64,000 nucleotides of DNA from CAYTLW01 sp964438735 (GTDB lineage Bacteria > Myxococcota_A > UBA9042): positions 1 through 64,000 of the forward strand of contig CAYTLW010000007.1 of assembly GCA_964438735.1 (NCBI GenBank), written 5' to 3'. The notes below the pieces were generated by a model. The model was not told the origin of the DNA, did no database searches, and was given only the letters and a program-made list of their open reading frames with translations. The translations under genes and the position numbers were made by a program. Below are positions 44,951-55,100 of the stretch, in pieces (position 1 is the stretch's first letter; each line of letters opens with the position of its first letter).

Positions 44951-47900
44951 TCAATGACCACGCACGTACATCGTCGTATTGGACCGACACGCACAGCCGC
45001 ATAACGCCCCTGGCTTGTCCTGGCAGACCGTGCCCTGGGCAGCGTTGGGGTTCTTGCCGTAGTAGGTCAGCGTCTTGTACTGCCCGCCGCCGCCGTTGGA
45101 GCAGCCCACCCCCCAATGGGGCGTCTCGCCGGAGCCCTTGCAGGTGTAGCTGCCGCCCTTGGAGCCGTTGAAATACGCGTACGAGCCCGTGAGCTGCTTG
45201 CCGCTGGACCAGCTCCACTTCAACGTGGTCTTGGGGGAGCGATACCAGCGGTTGCCATAGAGATAGAGGTACTCCTTGGTGGTATTGCCATGCAGTGACG
45301 ACGCCACGTTCGGGTAGAGCTTGGTCCAGCCACCGCCGGCGACGCTCATCAAGCAGACGGCGCTGAAGGCGTCGCCGATGCCGCCGCCGTTGGGGTCGAT
45401 CCAGTAGCTGCCGTTGCCCTTGGAGCTGCCGCTGTCGAGGATGTGCTTGCAGCTGAGCGCCGGGTTGGACTTGGTGCCCACCGTCTTGGGCACGCACTTG
45501 CCGCTCTGGCACCACTTGGCGGCGCCGCAGCCCTTGCCGTTGGCGACGTTCTTGGTCGTGCAGCCCTGGCCTTTGTCGCAGCCGTTGAGCGTGCAGGGGT
45601 TGCCGTCATCGCATTTCTTGGCCGAACCCGGCTTGCAGCTGCCGCCGTTGCAGGCGTCGTTAAGGGTGCAGACGCTGCCGTCGCTGCATGGGGCGGCGTT
45701 GTTGGCGTTGATGCAGCCCTTGGACGCATCGCAGAAGTCGGTCGTGCACAGCTTGTTGTCGTTGCAGTTCTTGGCCGAGCCCGGTTTGCAGCTGCCACCG
45801 GTGCAGATGTCGTTGGTGGTGCAGGCGTTGCCGTCGCTGCAGGGCTTGGTATTGGCCTTGTGGGTACAGCCCGTAGCCGGCGCGCAGGCATCGTCGGTGC
45901 ACAGCTTGCCGTCATCGCAATTCGGCGCGGCGCCCGGGGCGCATTTGCCGCCGGTACAGGTGTCCTTGAGGGTGCACTTGCTGTTGTCAGAGCAGGGCTT
46001 GGTATTGGCCGTGAACGTGCAGCCCTTGGCCTTGTCGCAGCCGTCGTCGGTGCAGAGTTCGCCGTCGCTGCAGGACTTCTTCTTGCCGGGGATGCAGAAG
46101 CCGCCCAGGCAGCTGTCGGTCAGGGTGCAGACGTCGCCATCGCTGCACTTGGCTGAATTGGGAGCGTGCTGGCAGCCCTTGGTCTTGTCGCAGGAGTCGT
46201 CGGTGCAGACCTTGCCGTCATCGCAGACCAGCGGCGCGCCGGCCGCGCACGACTTGTCCTTGCAGGCGTCGGGTTTGGTGCAGGCGTTGCCGTCGTCGCA
46301 TGGCGCCGTGTTGGCCACGTGCAGGCAGCCGTTCTTCCAGTGGCAGCCGTCGGTGGTGCAGTTGTTCTTGTCGTCGCAGACCTTGGGCCCGCCGGGCGTG
46401 CAAGCGCCGGCCTTGCAGATGTCCTTGTCGGAGCAGGTGTTGCCGTCGTTGCAGCCGGCGCTGTTGTGGGTGAAGACGCAGCCCTTGGCCTTGTCGCATG
46501 CGTCATCGGTGCACACGTTGCCGTCGGCGCAGGTCACCGGATTGCCGGGCGCGCAGGTGCCTGCTTTGCACCCATCGTTGGCGGTGCAGGCGTTGCCGTC
46601 GTCGCAGGGCAGGGCGTTGGCGGGGTGGGCGCAGCCGTTGAGGTGGTGGCAGGTGTCGTTGGTGCAAAGTTTGCCGTCGTCGCAGCTCTTCGGCTTGCCG
46701 GGCGCGCATTTGCCGGCCAGGCAGCCGTCGGACTCGGTGCAGACGCTGCCATCGCTGCACGGCGCGCCGGGTTTGGCGTGCACATGGCTGCAGCCGGTCT
46801 TGGCTTCGCATTCATCTACGGTGCAGACATTGCCGTCGTTGCAGACCAGCGCCTTGCCGGGCTGACATTTGCCAGCCGCGCAGCCGTCACCCACGGTGCA
46901 GGCGCTGCCGTCGTCGCAGGCCGAGCTGTTGGGTGTGAAGGTGCAACCCTTGGCCGGATCGCATCCGTCGGTCGTGCACACCTGCCCATCGCTGCAGGTC
47001 ACGGGTTTGGCGGCGCACTTGCCGCTGGCGCAGACGTCCTCCTTGGTGCAGGCGTTGCCGTCGTCGCAGGCGCCCGTGTTGTGCACATGGGTACAGGCCG
47101 TCTTGGCGTCGCAGCCGTCGGTTGTACACGGGTTGCCGTCATCGCAGGACTGCTTGCCCGGCCCCTTGCATTCGGTAGCGGTGCAAGCGTCGGCCAGGGT
47201 GCAGGCGTCGCCGTCGTCGCACGCGACGCTGTTGGCCAGGTGGGTGCAGCCGGTCTTCTTGTCGCAGCTGTCGTCGGTGCAGAGGTTGTCGTCGTTGCAA
47301 TCGAGGGCCGGTCCGCCCGTGCAGACACCTTTGTTGCAGATGTCCTTGGTGGTGCAGGCGTCGCCATCATCGCACGCCGGCCCGGTCTGCTCGTTGTGCA
47401 CGCAGCCCTTGATCGCGTCACAGCCGTCGATCGTGCAGGTGTTGTTGTCGTCGCAGACCACCTTCGTGCCGATGCATTTGCCTTCGGTACACGCGTCGTC
47501 GGAGGTGCAGGCGTTGTTGTCATCGCAAGCGCCCGCCTGGGGCAGATGATTGCACTTGCCGGCGTTGCAGCTGTCCGCCGTGCAGACCATGTTGTCGTCG
47601 CAGACCCCCGGGTCGGCCTCGTCGGTGTTGCCGTCGCAGTCATCGTCCTGGGTGTTGCAGGTCTCGCTCACCGCAGCCGGCGCGTCGCAGGCGCCCAGGC
47701 CCTTGGCGTTGCAGGCGCGCTTGCCGGTACAGGTGCCGGCGCCATTGGTTGTGGAACAGCCGGTGACGAGTCCCAGCTCCTTGGCCCGGGCGCTGCACGG
47801 ACAGGTCAGGTCGGCGCGTTGACATTGTTTGGCCTTGGCGCCACCCACGCTGACCACGTCGACGCACTGCCAGCCCTCCGGGCAGGTCACATCCGCGCCA

Positions 47901-48439
47901 CAGCCGCCGCCACAGAAGGCGCCCAGGTTCTCGCCCTGCTCGCTGTAGGGCACGCAGAGGGACTTGCCGCCGCCGAGCGCGGCGCTGCAATCCGAGTCGC
48001 TCTGGCAGGGATCGCAGATGCGCGGAAAGCGCGGCACGCAGATGGACGTGGCATCGCCGGCCCCGGTGTCGACCAGCTTGCAGACGTAGTCCTCGGCGCA
48101 GTCGGTCACGCAGGTTTTGGCGCAGACCTTGCCGTCGAAGGTGTCGATGCAATAGCCCGAGTCGCACTCATCATTGCCCTTGCAGGGCTGGGCGGGCTGC
48201 TCGTCGGCGTCCGGCAGCGCGGTGCCCTGGTCGACCGGTTCGCCTGCGTCCTCATCGGCCGCATCGTTGATGACACTGTCGAAGTCCATGGTGATGTCCG
48301 GACCCGCCGGTCCGGAGACCACGGAGTCATCGGCGGGATCCCCACAACCGGCCATGGTGCCGACGGTCATGCACAGCAGGGTGCAGAACAGAAGCATCGG
48401 GCGGGCGCCAACGGCCCGCCGGCGCGGAGTCTCGAGCAT
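44951..48439 (-). CDS. Giant CTDC-repeat lipoprotein with a fibrinogen-like C-terminus
   Basis: A 1162-residue lipoprotein, last gene of the Cys-rich operon. The start at 48439 follows GAGGGG, and the lipobox ends TMAGC (Cys32). Residues 70-260 are Cys-rich without repeats. At about 258-274 is ETCNTQDDDCDGNTDE, the MopE-type metal-binding motif of deltaproteobacteria. Residues about 278-965 carry some 27 short repeats of the form C(D/S/N)DGNxCTxDxC, the Dictyostelium CTDC-type repeat. The end (about 995-1162) resembles the N-terminal half of fibrinogen-related domains: CKHILDSG, GSYWIDPNG, GGGWTKLY, then more Cys/Gly/Tyr. The upstream in-frame stretch to 49255 is a shadow of the next gene and is excluded. 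Likely an outer-surface adhesin or matrix protein. Confidence 0.8.
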   Translation of the reverse strand: MLETPRRRAVGARPMLLFCTLLCMTVGTMAGCGDPADDSVVSGPAGPDITMDFDSVINDAADEDAGEPVDQGTALPDADEQPAQPCKGNDECDSGYCIDTFDGKVCAKTCVTDCAEDYVCKLVDTGAGDATSICVPRFPRICDPCQSDSDCSAALGGGKSLCVPYSEQGENLGAFCGGGCGADVTCPEGWQCVDVVSVGGAKAKQCQRADLTCPCSARAKELGLVTGCSTTNGAGTCTGKRACNAKGLGACDAPAAVSETCNTQDDDCDGNTDEADPGVCDDNMVCTADSCNAGKCNHLPQAGACDDNNACTSDDACTEGKCIGTKVVCDDNNTCTIDGCDAIKGCVHNEQTGPACDDGDACTTKDICNKGVCTGGPALDCNDDNLCTDDSCDKKTGCTHLANSVACDDGDACTLADACTATECKGPGKQSCDDGNPCTTDGCDAKTACTHVHNTGACDDGNACTKEDVCASGKCAAKPVTCSDGQVCTTDGCDPAKGCTFTPNSSACDDGSACTVGDGCAAGKCQPGKALVCNDGNVCTVDECEAKTGCSHVHAKPGAPCSDGSVCTESDGCLAGKCAPGKPKSCDDGKLCTNDTCHHLNGCAHPANALPCDDGNACTANDGCKAGTCAPGNPVTCADGNVCTDDACDKAKGCVFTHNSAGCNDGNTCSDKDICKAGACTPGGPKVCDDKNNCTTDGCHWKNGCLHVANTAPCDDGNACTKPDACKDKSCAAGAPLVCDDGKVCTDDSCDKTKGCQHAPNSAKCSDGDVCTLTDSCLGGFCIPGKKKSCSDGELCTDDGCDKAKGCTFTANTKPCSDNSKCTLKDTCTGGKCAPGAAPNCDDGKLCTDDACAPATGCTHKANTKPCSDGNACTTNDICTGGSCKPGSAKNCNDNKLCTTDFCDASKGCINANNAAPCSDGSVCTLNDACNGGSCKPGSAKKCDDGNPCTLNGCDKGQGCTTKNVANGKGCGAAKWCQSGKCVPKTVGTKSNPALSCKHILDSGSSKGNGSYWIDPNGGGIGDAFSAVCLMSVAGGGWTKLYPNVASSLHGNTTKEYLYLYGNRWYRSPKTTLKWSWSSGKQLTGSYAYFNGSKGGSYTCKGSGETPHWGVGCSNGGGGQYKTLTYYGKNPNAAQGTVCQDKPGALCGCACRSNTTMYVRGH
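45545..47625 (-). repeat. CTDC-type Cys repeat array (about 27 units)
   Basis: Tandem 22-25-residue units within the preceding lipoprotein gene. Two alternating forms are visible: C-D-D-G-N-x-C-T-x-D-x-C-D-xxx-G-C and C-D-D-G-x-x-C-T-xxx-D-x-C-xx-G-x-C. The unit pair repeats about every 46 residues (138-141 bp). Confidence 0.85.
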
Positions 48440-48489
48440 GATCCCCCCCTCGGTCGTCATAACAGGGTAGCGGTCTTCTGGGGGTCGGC

Positions 48490-51252
48490 TCAAGGCGCCT
48501 TGGGCACATCTTTGGCGCAACGGACTCCCAGAGCCGGATCGGTGCTCTTCTTGGGGCTGCTCTGGCGGTTGCCGGCGCGCACCTCCGCCGCCGTGCTGAC
48601 CAGGCTGCCACCACGAACCACGCGGCCATCCTTGGCGGGCGCGTGGGGATCCTTCTTGGGCGACTTGCTGTACCAGTCCGCCTGGTAGCCGTCGCTGACC
48701 CACTCGCTGACGTTGCCGCCCATGTCGCGCACGCCGTAGGGACTGATGTCCTTGGCCATGGTGCCGACGCTGCGCGTGGTGCCCAGGTCGCAGCCGCCCT
48801 TGTCGACGCCGAGCATGACCGTGAAGCTGCAGTTGGCCGCCGGCTTGGCCCAGGGCCAGGTCGGGGTCAGCTTGGCGCAGTCTTTGCCCCAGATCTCGCA
48901 GCCGCCGCGGGCGGCCTTCTCCCACTCGGCTTCGGTCAGCAGGCGCTTGCCAAAGTGCTGGCAGACGGCCACCGCCGCGTCGTGGTCGATGCAGTTCATG
49001 GGGTGCTGAGCCTTGGTCTTGTCGCCCCAGTTGCACTTGGGCAGCGGGTCCTTGGGTTTGGCGCAGTTGCCGGCGTCCACGCATTGACCGTATTGGTCGA
49101 CGGTGATCTCGAAGCGATCGATGAAGAAGGCGCTCAACTGGACCTCGTGCTGGGGTTTCTCGTCGGGTTTGCAGGCGCCATCCAGGGCGGCGTTGCAGCC
49201 CATCTGTGTCGGCCCGTCGGGCACGTAGATCATGGCCGGCGCCAGGGCCAGGCACTGGCCGTCATGGCAGATCTTGGCCGTCTCGGCCCCCGCCGTGCAG
49301 ACGCTGCCGTTGACCACCGAGCCGTGGCTGCACTTGCCCTTGGGACCACAGATGTCCACCGTGCACGGGTTCTTGTCATCGCAGGCGCTGTCAACCGCGA
49401 CCAGGCCGCATTTGCCAGTGCTCGGATTGCAGGTCGTCTTCTTGCAGCCCTGGGAGGCCTCGGTGCACGCGACGGCGGACGCGGGTTTGGTCTTGCACAC
49501 CGGCGGGCTCGCGGCGGTGTCGCAGTAGGGCGTGCCGTTGCAGGCGTTGCCGTCGTCGATGCAGTCCGCGTCGGCTTTGCAGGCACAGAGATCGGTGCCG
49601 CCTTTGCAGCTGCCGGCCTTGCAGATGTCACCGACGGTGCAGGGCTTGCCGTCATCGCACTTGCTCAGGTCGGCGGACTTCTTCATGGCGCACTTGCCGG
49701 TCTTCTTGTCGCAGGTGTTCTTCTTGCACGGGCCGTCATCCTTGCCGGTGCAGACGACAACGGTGGTCGGGTTGACCAGGCAGGTGGGCGGATTCTGCAG
49801 CTTGTCGCAGTAGAGCGTGCCGTTGCACGCGTTGCCATCCTCCTTGCTCTTGCAGTCGTCGTTGGTCTCGCAGACACAGGTATTGGTGCCCGTCAGGCAG
49901 GAGCCGAAGCCGTCGCAGGTATCGTCCACGGTGCACGGGTTGTCGTCTGCGTTGCACTGGGAGAACTTGATGGCGAATTCCGGCTTGCAGACGCCCAGCG
50001 CCGGCGCGCAGGCCATGGTCATGCAGTCGGTGGAGCCGGCCTTGGAGCAGTGAATGATCGTGCCCGGGTGGACCTTGCAGGCGCCCGCCTTCTTGTCGCA
50101 GTAGAGCGCGCCATTGCATAGATCGCCGTCGTCGAATTGCTGGCAGTCCGCGTCCTGCTTGCAGCCGCAGAGATCGGTGCCCGATTTGCAGCTGCCGTCC
50201 TCGCAGACATCGCCCTTGGTGCACACCTGGCCGTCGTCGCAGGGGGTCAGGTCGGGCTTGGCTTCGGCGGTGCATTTGCCGGACTTCTTGTCGCACAGCA
50301 CGGGGGCGCAAGGATCGGCGCCGGCGCCCGGGCAGGTGACCACCGTCGCCGGGTTGATCACGCACTTCGGCTTGCCGGCGCTCAGGTCGCAGTAGAGCGT
50401 GCCGTTGCAGGTGTCGCCATCCTCTTTGCCGGCGCAGTCCGCGTCCTTGACGCAGACGCAGGTATTGGCGCCACCGACGCAACTGCCCGCCTTGCAGTGA
50501 TCGCTCGCAGTGCAACCATTGCCGTCATCACAGAGCTTGGGCGGTTGGGTGTCGGCGACCGCCTTGACGAGGCATTCGCCGGTGTCCGGCTTGCACTTGA
50601 CCAGCTCGCAGGCGCCGGCGCTCAGGTGGCTGCAATCGACCACCGACGCCGGATTCGTCTTGCAGTTGTAGGGCACCTCGCTGGTGTCGCAATAGGGCTG
50701 GCCGTTGCAGACGTTCTTGTCGTCCTTGCAGTCGGCGCTGACGTGGCAGGCGCAGATGTCCGACTTCGGGTCGCCGATGCATGTGCCCTTATCGTCGCAG
50801 TTGGCGCTCTTGGTGCAGGGGTCGCCATCATCGCACTTCGACTTGGCCGGCAGCGCTTTGGCCTTGCACTGGCCCGCGGTGCAGCTCCAGACCTGGCAGC
50901 TGTCGGGCGACTCGCCGCAGTCCTTGGCCACCTTGCAGCCGCCGGTGTCGACCGGTGTCGGCGTGTCCGCTTTGACGGCGTCGCCCTGCTCACCGTCCAC
51001 CTTGTCTGCTGTATCGGCGATGTCTGGCTGCGCGCCCGTGTCGCCGATTCCATCCGACATGCTGTCGGGGGGCGTGTCGGCGTCAGCGTCGTCGCCAGTG
51101 CCATCAACCACCTTGCCGCCGTCGTTGCCCGCGAAACCGCTCTCGTCGGGGACCATGTCCCAGCACGCCGGCAGCGCCAGCGTCGCCAGCAGCAGCCCGG
51201 CCCATCGGATCCCTGCACTGTGCGCGCATCGCGGTGTCTTCATGGCGTTCAT
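48490..51252 (-). CDS. Cys-rich repeat lipoprotein with an FGE-sulfatase/SUMF1-like C-terminus
   Basis: A 920-residue lipoprotein (lipobox LATLALPAC, Cys30; then a Asp/Gly/Thr stalk). Residues about 100-660 are Cys-rich modules of two kinds: CTDC units and a longer ~47-residue unit with DCxxxEDGDxCNGTLYCD. The last ~250 residues form a formylglycine-generating-enzyme (SUMF1-type) fold: AMIYVPDGPTQMGC, FFIDRFEITVDQYGQC, GKRLLTEAEWEKAARGG, GNVSEWVSDGY, RVVRGGS and GVRCAKD. In this fold many members are only C-lectin-like structural or binding domains, and surface location makes sulfatase maturation unlikely. The start overlaps the stop of the upstream TPR gene (TGATG). Confidence 0.82.
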   Translation of the reverse strand: MNAMKTPRCAHSAGIRWAGLLLATLALPACWDMVPDESGFAGNDGGKVVDGTGDDADADTPPDSMSDGIGDTGAQPDIADTADKVDGEQGDAVKADTPTPVDTGGCKVAKDCGESPDSCQVWSCTAGQCKAKALPAKSKCDDGDPCTKSANCDDKGTCIGDPKSDICACHVSADCKDDKNVCNGQPYCDTSEVPYNCKTNPASVVDCSHLSAGACELVKCKPDTGECLVKAVADTQPPKLCDDGNGCTASDHCKAGSCVGGANTCVCVKDADCAGKEDGDTCNGTLYCDLSAGKPKCVINPATVVTCPGAGADPCAPVLCDKKSGKCTAEAKPDLTPCDDGQVCTKGDVCEDGSCKSGTDLCGCKQDADCQQFDDGDLCNGALYCDKKAGACKVHPGTIIHCSKAGSTDCMTMACAPALGVCKPEFAIKFSQCNADDNPCTVDDTCDGFGSCLTGTNTCVCETNDDCKSKEDGNACNGTLYCDKLQNPPTCLVNPTTVVVCTGKDDGPCKKNTCDKKTGKCAMKKSADLSKCDDGKPCTVGDICKAGSCKGGTDLCACKADADCIDDGNACNGTPYCDTAASPPVCKTKPASAVACTEASQGCKKTTCNPSTGKCGLVAVDSACDDKNPCTVDICGPKGKCSHGSVVNGSVCTAGAETAKICHDGQCLALAPAMIYVPDGPTQMGCNAALDGACKPDEKPQHEVQLSAFFIDRFEITVDQYGQCVDAGNCAKPKDPLPKCNWGDKTKAQHPMNCIDHDAAVAVCQHFGKRLLTEAEWEKAARGGCEIWGKDCAKLTPTWPWAKPAANCSFTVMLGVDKGGCDLGTTRSVGTMAKDISPYGVRDMGGNVSEWVSDGYQADWYSKSPKKDPHAPAKDGRVVRGGSLVSTAAEVRAGNRQSSPKKSTDPALGVRCAKDVPKAP

Positions 51253-52112
51253 CAGAACCGCACCGCCCAGACCAGCCCGCGGCCTGTCGGCACCACGGCG
51301 CTCGAGGTCGCCGGCTGTCCGCTGAGCCACCAGATGCCTGCGCCGGCCATGACGGCGCCGACGGTCATCAGGCTGACGCCGATGGCCATGCGCGTATTGG
51401 CCGACTCCTGGCGCGCCAGGGCGTCGTCGCGATCGATGCCGACCACCTTGCCTGCGCTGTCCTTGTTGTTGAGTTGCTCTTCGAGGGCATCCGCCTGATC
51501 GAGCGCGTCGAAGGTCAGCCAGCCGCCGGCAGCTGCCGCGACCACACCGGCCCCGACGCCGCCCCAGGCCAACAGGCGCGTGGTGCCTGCGGCCGCGCGC
51601 GCTCTGGCCGCCGCGTCCGCCTTCGCCTTTCGCTCCGCCGCCAGTTTCGCCGCTGCGGCTGCCGCCGCCTTCTGCGCCGCTTTTTGTTCCGCGGCGCGTT
51701 TGGCCGCCTGTTGCGCCGCATCGGCTGCCTTCTTGCGCTCCTCTTTGGCCTGCTGCCAGCGCTTGCTGGCCTTGGCGCGCAGTGCGTGGCTGGTCGGGGC
51801 GCGTCGCAGGAAGATCTCCCAGGCCTTCTCAGCCTCTTGCCAACGCTTGGCCTTGGACTCGCAGAGGGCGGCGCTGTAGAGGTACTCGACCGTGGCCGGA
51901 TCGATGGTCGCCGCCTGCCGGTAGAGCTGGCTGCACAGCCGCCACTGCTTCGCCTTGGCCTTCGACGCGGCGACATAGGAGATGGCCGCCGCCTCCTCGG
52001 CCTTGCTGACCGCCTGGCCCCAGGCGGTCGAGCACAGCAAGATGGCGCCCAGCGCACACAGGCCGGCCAGGTACCGCAAGTGGGGTCCGGCTTTCGCTGA
52101 CGGGGCGTGCAT
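51252..52112 (-). CDS. TPR and coiled-coil membrane protein, unknown role
   Basis: A 286-residue protein with a signal peptide (RYLAGLCALGAILLCSTAWGQ). A TPR-like pair follows (CSQLYRQAATIDPATVEYLYSAALCE, then KRWQEAEKAWEIFLRRAP), then an Ala/Lys/Glu/Arg coiled coil of about 75 residues (AAKRAAEQKAAQKAAAAAAAK). Two hydrophobic segments lie near the C-terminus (GVGAGVVAAAAGGWLTF and MTVGAVMAGAGIWWLSG). Such short proteins often assist assembly or secretion of neighbours. AGGAGG 8 bases before the ATG at 52112 fixes the start; the open frame to 52781 lies over the next gene and is rejected. It sits inside the operon of repeat lipoproteins, its only clue to function. Confidence 0.78.
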   Translation of the reverse strand: MHAPSAKAGPHLRYLAGLCALGAILLCSTAWGQAVSKAEEAAAISYVAASKAKAKQWRLCSQLYRQAATIDPATVEYLYSAALCESKAKRWQEAEKAWEIFLRRAPTSHALRAKASKRWQQAKEERKKAADAAQQAAKRAAEQKAAQKAAAAAAAKLAAERKAKADAAARARAAAGTTRLLAWGGVGAGVVAAAAGGWLTFDALDQADALEEQLNNKDSAGKVVGIDRDDALARQESANTRMAIGVSLMTVGAVMAGAGIWWLSGQPATSSAVVPTGRGLVWAVRF

Positions 52113-52176
52113 CGACCGTTCCTCCTGGCGCCACATTGCAGCACGGCTCGGCCGAATCGGCCAGAATGCGCCGTTT

Positions 52177-55100
52177 CTACTTGCACACCCCGGCGCTGCA
52201 GGTCTTGCCGCCGCCGCAGGGGCTGTTGTCGGCCAGGTTGCCATGCTTGCAACCGGCAGCTGCGGTGCAGGTGTCCAGGGTACAGGGATTGGCGTCGTCG
52301 CAGCCCACCGAGGGCTTGTCTGCGCAGGCACCGGAGGCCGTACACTTGGTCGTGCCCCAGGCGTCGAGGCGCTGCAGCCAGCCAGCGGCCTTGTTGCCGC
52401 TGTCAGGCCGCTTGCCCACCAGGGCCAGGCCTTCCTTGAAGAGCGCGACACCGTGGGCCACGTCTGTTCCCGAGACACCAATAGTTGCGGCGCTGCGCAC
52501 GTTGCCCTGCGCGTCGATGTGGGCGAGCAAGGCGTCCATCCCACCGCCCGGGCCGGGGTTCTGGTGGCCCACCGCGAACACGCCCAGGGGCGCTGCGGGA
52601 GCCAGGGCCAGCAGCAGGTTGTCGTTCGCGCCGGTGACCTTCGCCTGCCAGAGCAGGCTGCCGGAACCATTGATGCGCCAGACGCTGCCCACCTTCTTGT
52701 TGCCGCCGGCCACGTCGTGGAAGTAGCCCGCCGCGTACACGCCGTTGTCGCCATCGGAGAGGGCCGCCAGGCAGCCGTCATTCTGCGCGCCCCCGAAGGT
52801 CTTCAGCCATGACTGAGTGCCGCTGCTGGTCACGTTGAAGACCAGGCAATCGGTGCCTCCGGCACCCTGCGTCGTATCGCCGACGACGATCCCGTTGGTG
52901 CCGTGGGTCACCACGCCGCGCGCGGCCTGGTCACCGGTGCCACCGAACGTCTTGTCGAAATCCGAATTGCCGATGTCGGAGATCCGCAGCACGTACGCGT
53001 CGTAGCCGCCGCCGCCCTTGCTGTTGGTGCGACCGACCAGCAGGTGTTTGTCGGGGGCACGCCAGGCGGCCGCGAAGGCCTCCTCATCCTTGTCCCCCTC
53101 CTTGCTCTTGTCGAAGGCGAGCGTGCCATCGGCGTTGACCTTCGCCCACCACATGGCCTTGCCTTTGGCGGCGTCCAGGTTCTTGCTGCCGAAGACCAGG
53201 TGGCCAGCCTTCGCGGCGGCGATGACACCCCAGGCCACGTCGTCCTTGGCGCCGCCCCAGGTCTTCTCCTGGGTGATGGTGCCTGCGGAGTTGACGCGCA
53301 GCAGCCAGGCATCCGCGCCGCCGGCTCCCTTGGACGTGGTGCTGCCCACCGCCACCAGCCCGCCGCCGTCGCGGGTGACGCCATGCAGCACATCATCGCC
53401 AGAGACGCCGTAGAGTTTGGACAGCAGCTTGTCCTGCTTGCTCGCTTGGCAGACGCCGTTGGCGAAGCAGGTGCCAGGCAACGAACAGGCGTCGCCATCG
53501 GCGCAGTCGCCGGTCGCGTCGGCGTGGCTGCACACGCCCTTGTCGCAACCATCCAGCAGGCAATCCTTGCCGTCGTCGCAATCGGACGCCGACTTGTCGG
53601 CACAACCCGATGACACGTCGCACGTGATATGGCCCCAGGCGTCCAGGCGGGCGACATGGATCTCCTCGTTGCTGTTGCCCGGCTGCGACTTGCTGGTGGT
53701 GACCACCGCGGGCGCGCCGTCGTGGGCCAGGCTGAGATCCCAGCCCCAATCCTCGCTGGCGCCGCCGACGTACTGCGTCCAGCGCGTGGTGCCGTGCAGA
53801 TCGGTCGACACCACGTAGCCGTCCTCCTTGCCCAGATCGCCGTCCTTGTACGTGCCGACGGCGAAGACATTGTCGCCGACCCCCAACCGGACACCGCGCA
53901 GGTTGTCATCGCCGTTGCCGCCGACGGTCTTGCTCCAGCGAACGCCGCCGGCCGCGTCGACCCGCAGCAGCCAGCCATCGATGCCGCCAGCGCCGAACGA
54001 CTTGGTCGCCCCTGCCAGGGCGAAGCCGCCGTCGGGGAAGCGCGCCAGGCCGTAGCCCCACTCCTGGTCGCTGCCGCCGTAGTAGCGTCGCCAGCGTTCG
54101 CGGCCATCCCGATCGGTGCGCAGCAGGATCATGTCGCGGCTCTTGGAGATGCCGGCCTCGCTCTCGCCGATGATGGCGAAGCCGTCCGGCAGGGCGACCA
54201 CATCATGGGCCCGGTCGACCTTGCCGCTGTAGCCCCAGGTCCGGCTGAAGAGCTTGTTGCCGCTGTTGCTGAAGGCGACCGTCAGGCCGTCCGTGCTGCC
54301 GGTGGCGATGTAGCCGACCGCGAAGAGGGCGCCGTCATCTCGCAACGCCACCGCGTGACCCCGGCTGGTGATCTCGCCGGTGACATGACCCTTGCTCCAG
54401 ATCTTGCCGCCGCTGGCGTTGACTCGCATGACCATCAGCACCGGATCCTCGTCACCCAGGCTCTCGCTGAAGCCGGTGATGGCGTAGCCGCCATCGCTCA
54501 ACTGGACCAGCCCGAAGCCGTGCTCCTGGTCCTCGCCATTGGACAGGTCCACCGCCCACTTCTGCGTGCCGGCGCGATCGAGGTGGATCAGTCGCGCATT
54601 GCCATCCTCGCCGGAGCCGCCGCCGACCAGGGTGAATCCGTCGGCCGTCGTGACGATGTCGCGTCCCCAGCGCCGACTGGAGTGCGACGAGAAGGTCGAG
54701 AAGAGGCGCGGCTTGTTCAGGGTGGCGCACTTGCCCGAGCTGCAGACGCCGCCTGCCGAGCACACATTGCCGTCCTCGCACGCGCCGGCCAGGGCCGTGT
54801 ATTTGCAGCCGCCGTTGGCCTTGTCGCAGCTGTCTGCGGTGCAGCTGTTGCCATCGCTGCAGATCTTCGGCTTGCCGGATGCGCAGGCGCCGGCGCTGCA
54901 GGCGTCTCCCACCGTACAGGCGTCGCCGTCGTCGCATGAGGCCGTGTTGTTGGCGAACTGGCATCCCTTGACCACGTCGCAGCTGTCGGTCGTGCAAGCG
55001 TTCTTGTCATCGCAGGTCTTCGGTGAGTTGCCCACGCACTTGCCGCCGTTGCAGGCGTCGATCTGGGTGCACACGTTGCCGTCATCACACGCTTTGGTGT

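Noticed and set aside
46166..48688. Long plus-strand open frame (about 840 codons) opposite the CTDC lipoprotein genes
   Set aside because: It is the complement of the Cys repeats; its product is a monotonous Ala/Gly/Val pattern with no domain and no ribosome-binding site.
49240..49255. Upstream start for the 44951-48439 protein at 49255
   Set aside because: The extra 270 codons overlap the FGE domain of the next gene and are Arg-rich nonsense; the lipoprotein signal begins at 48439.
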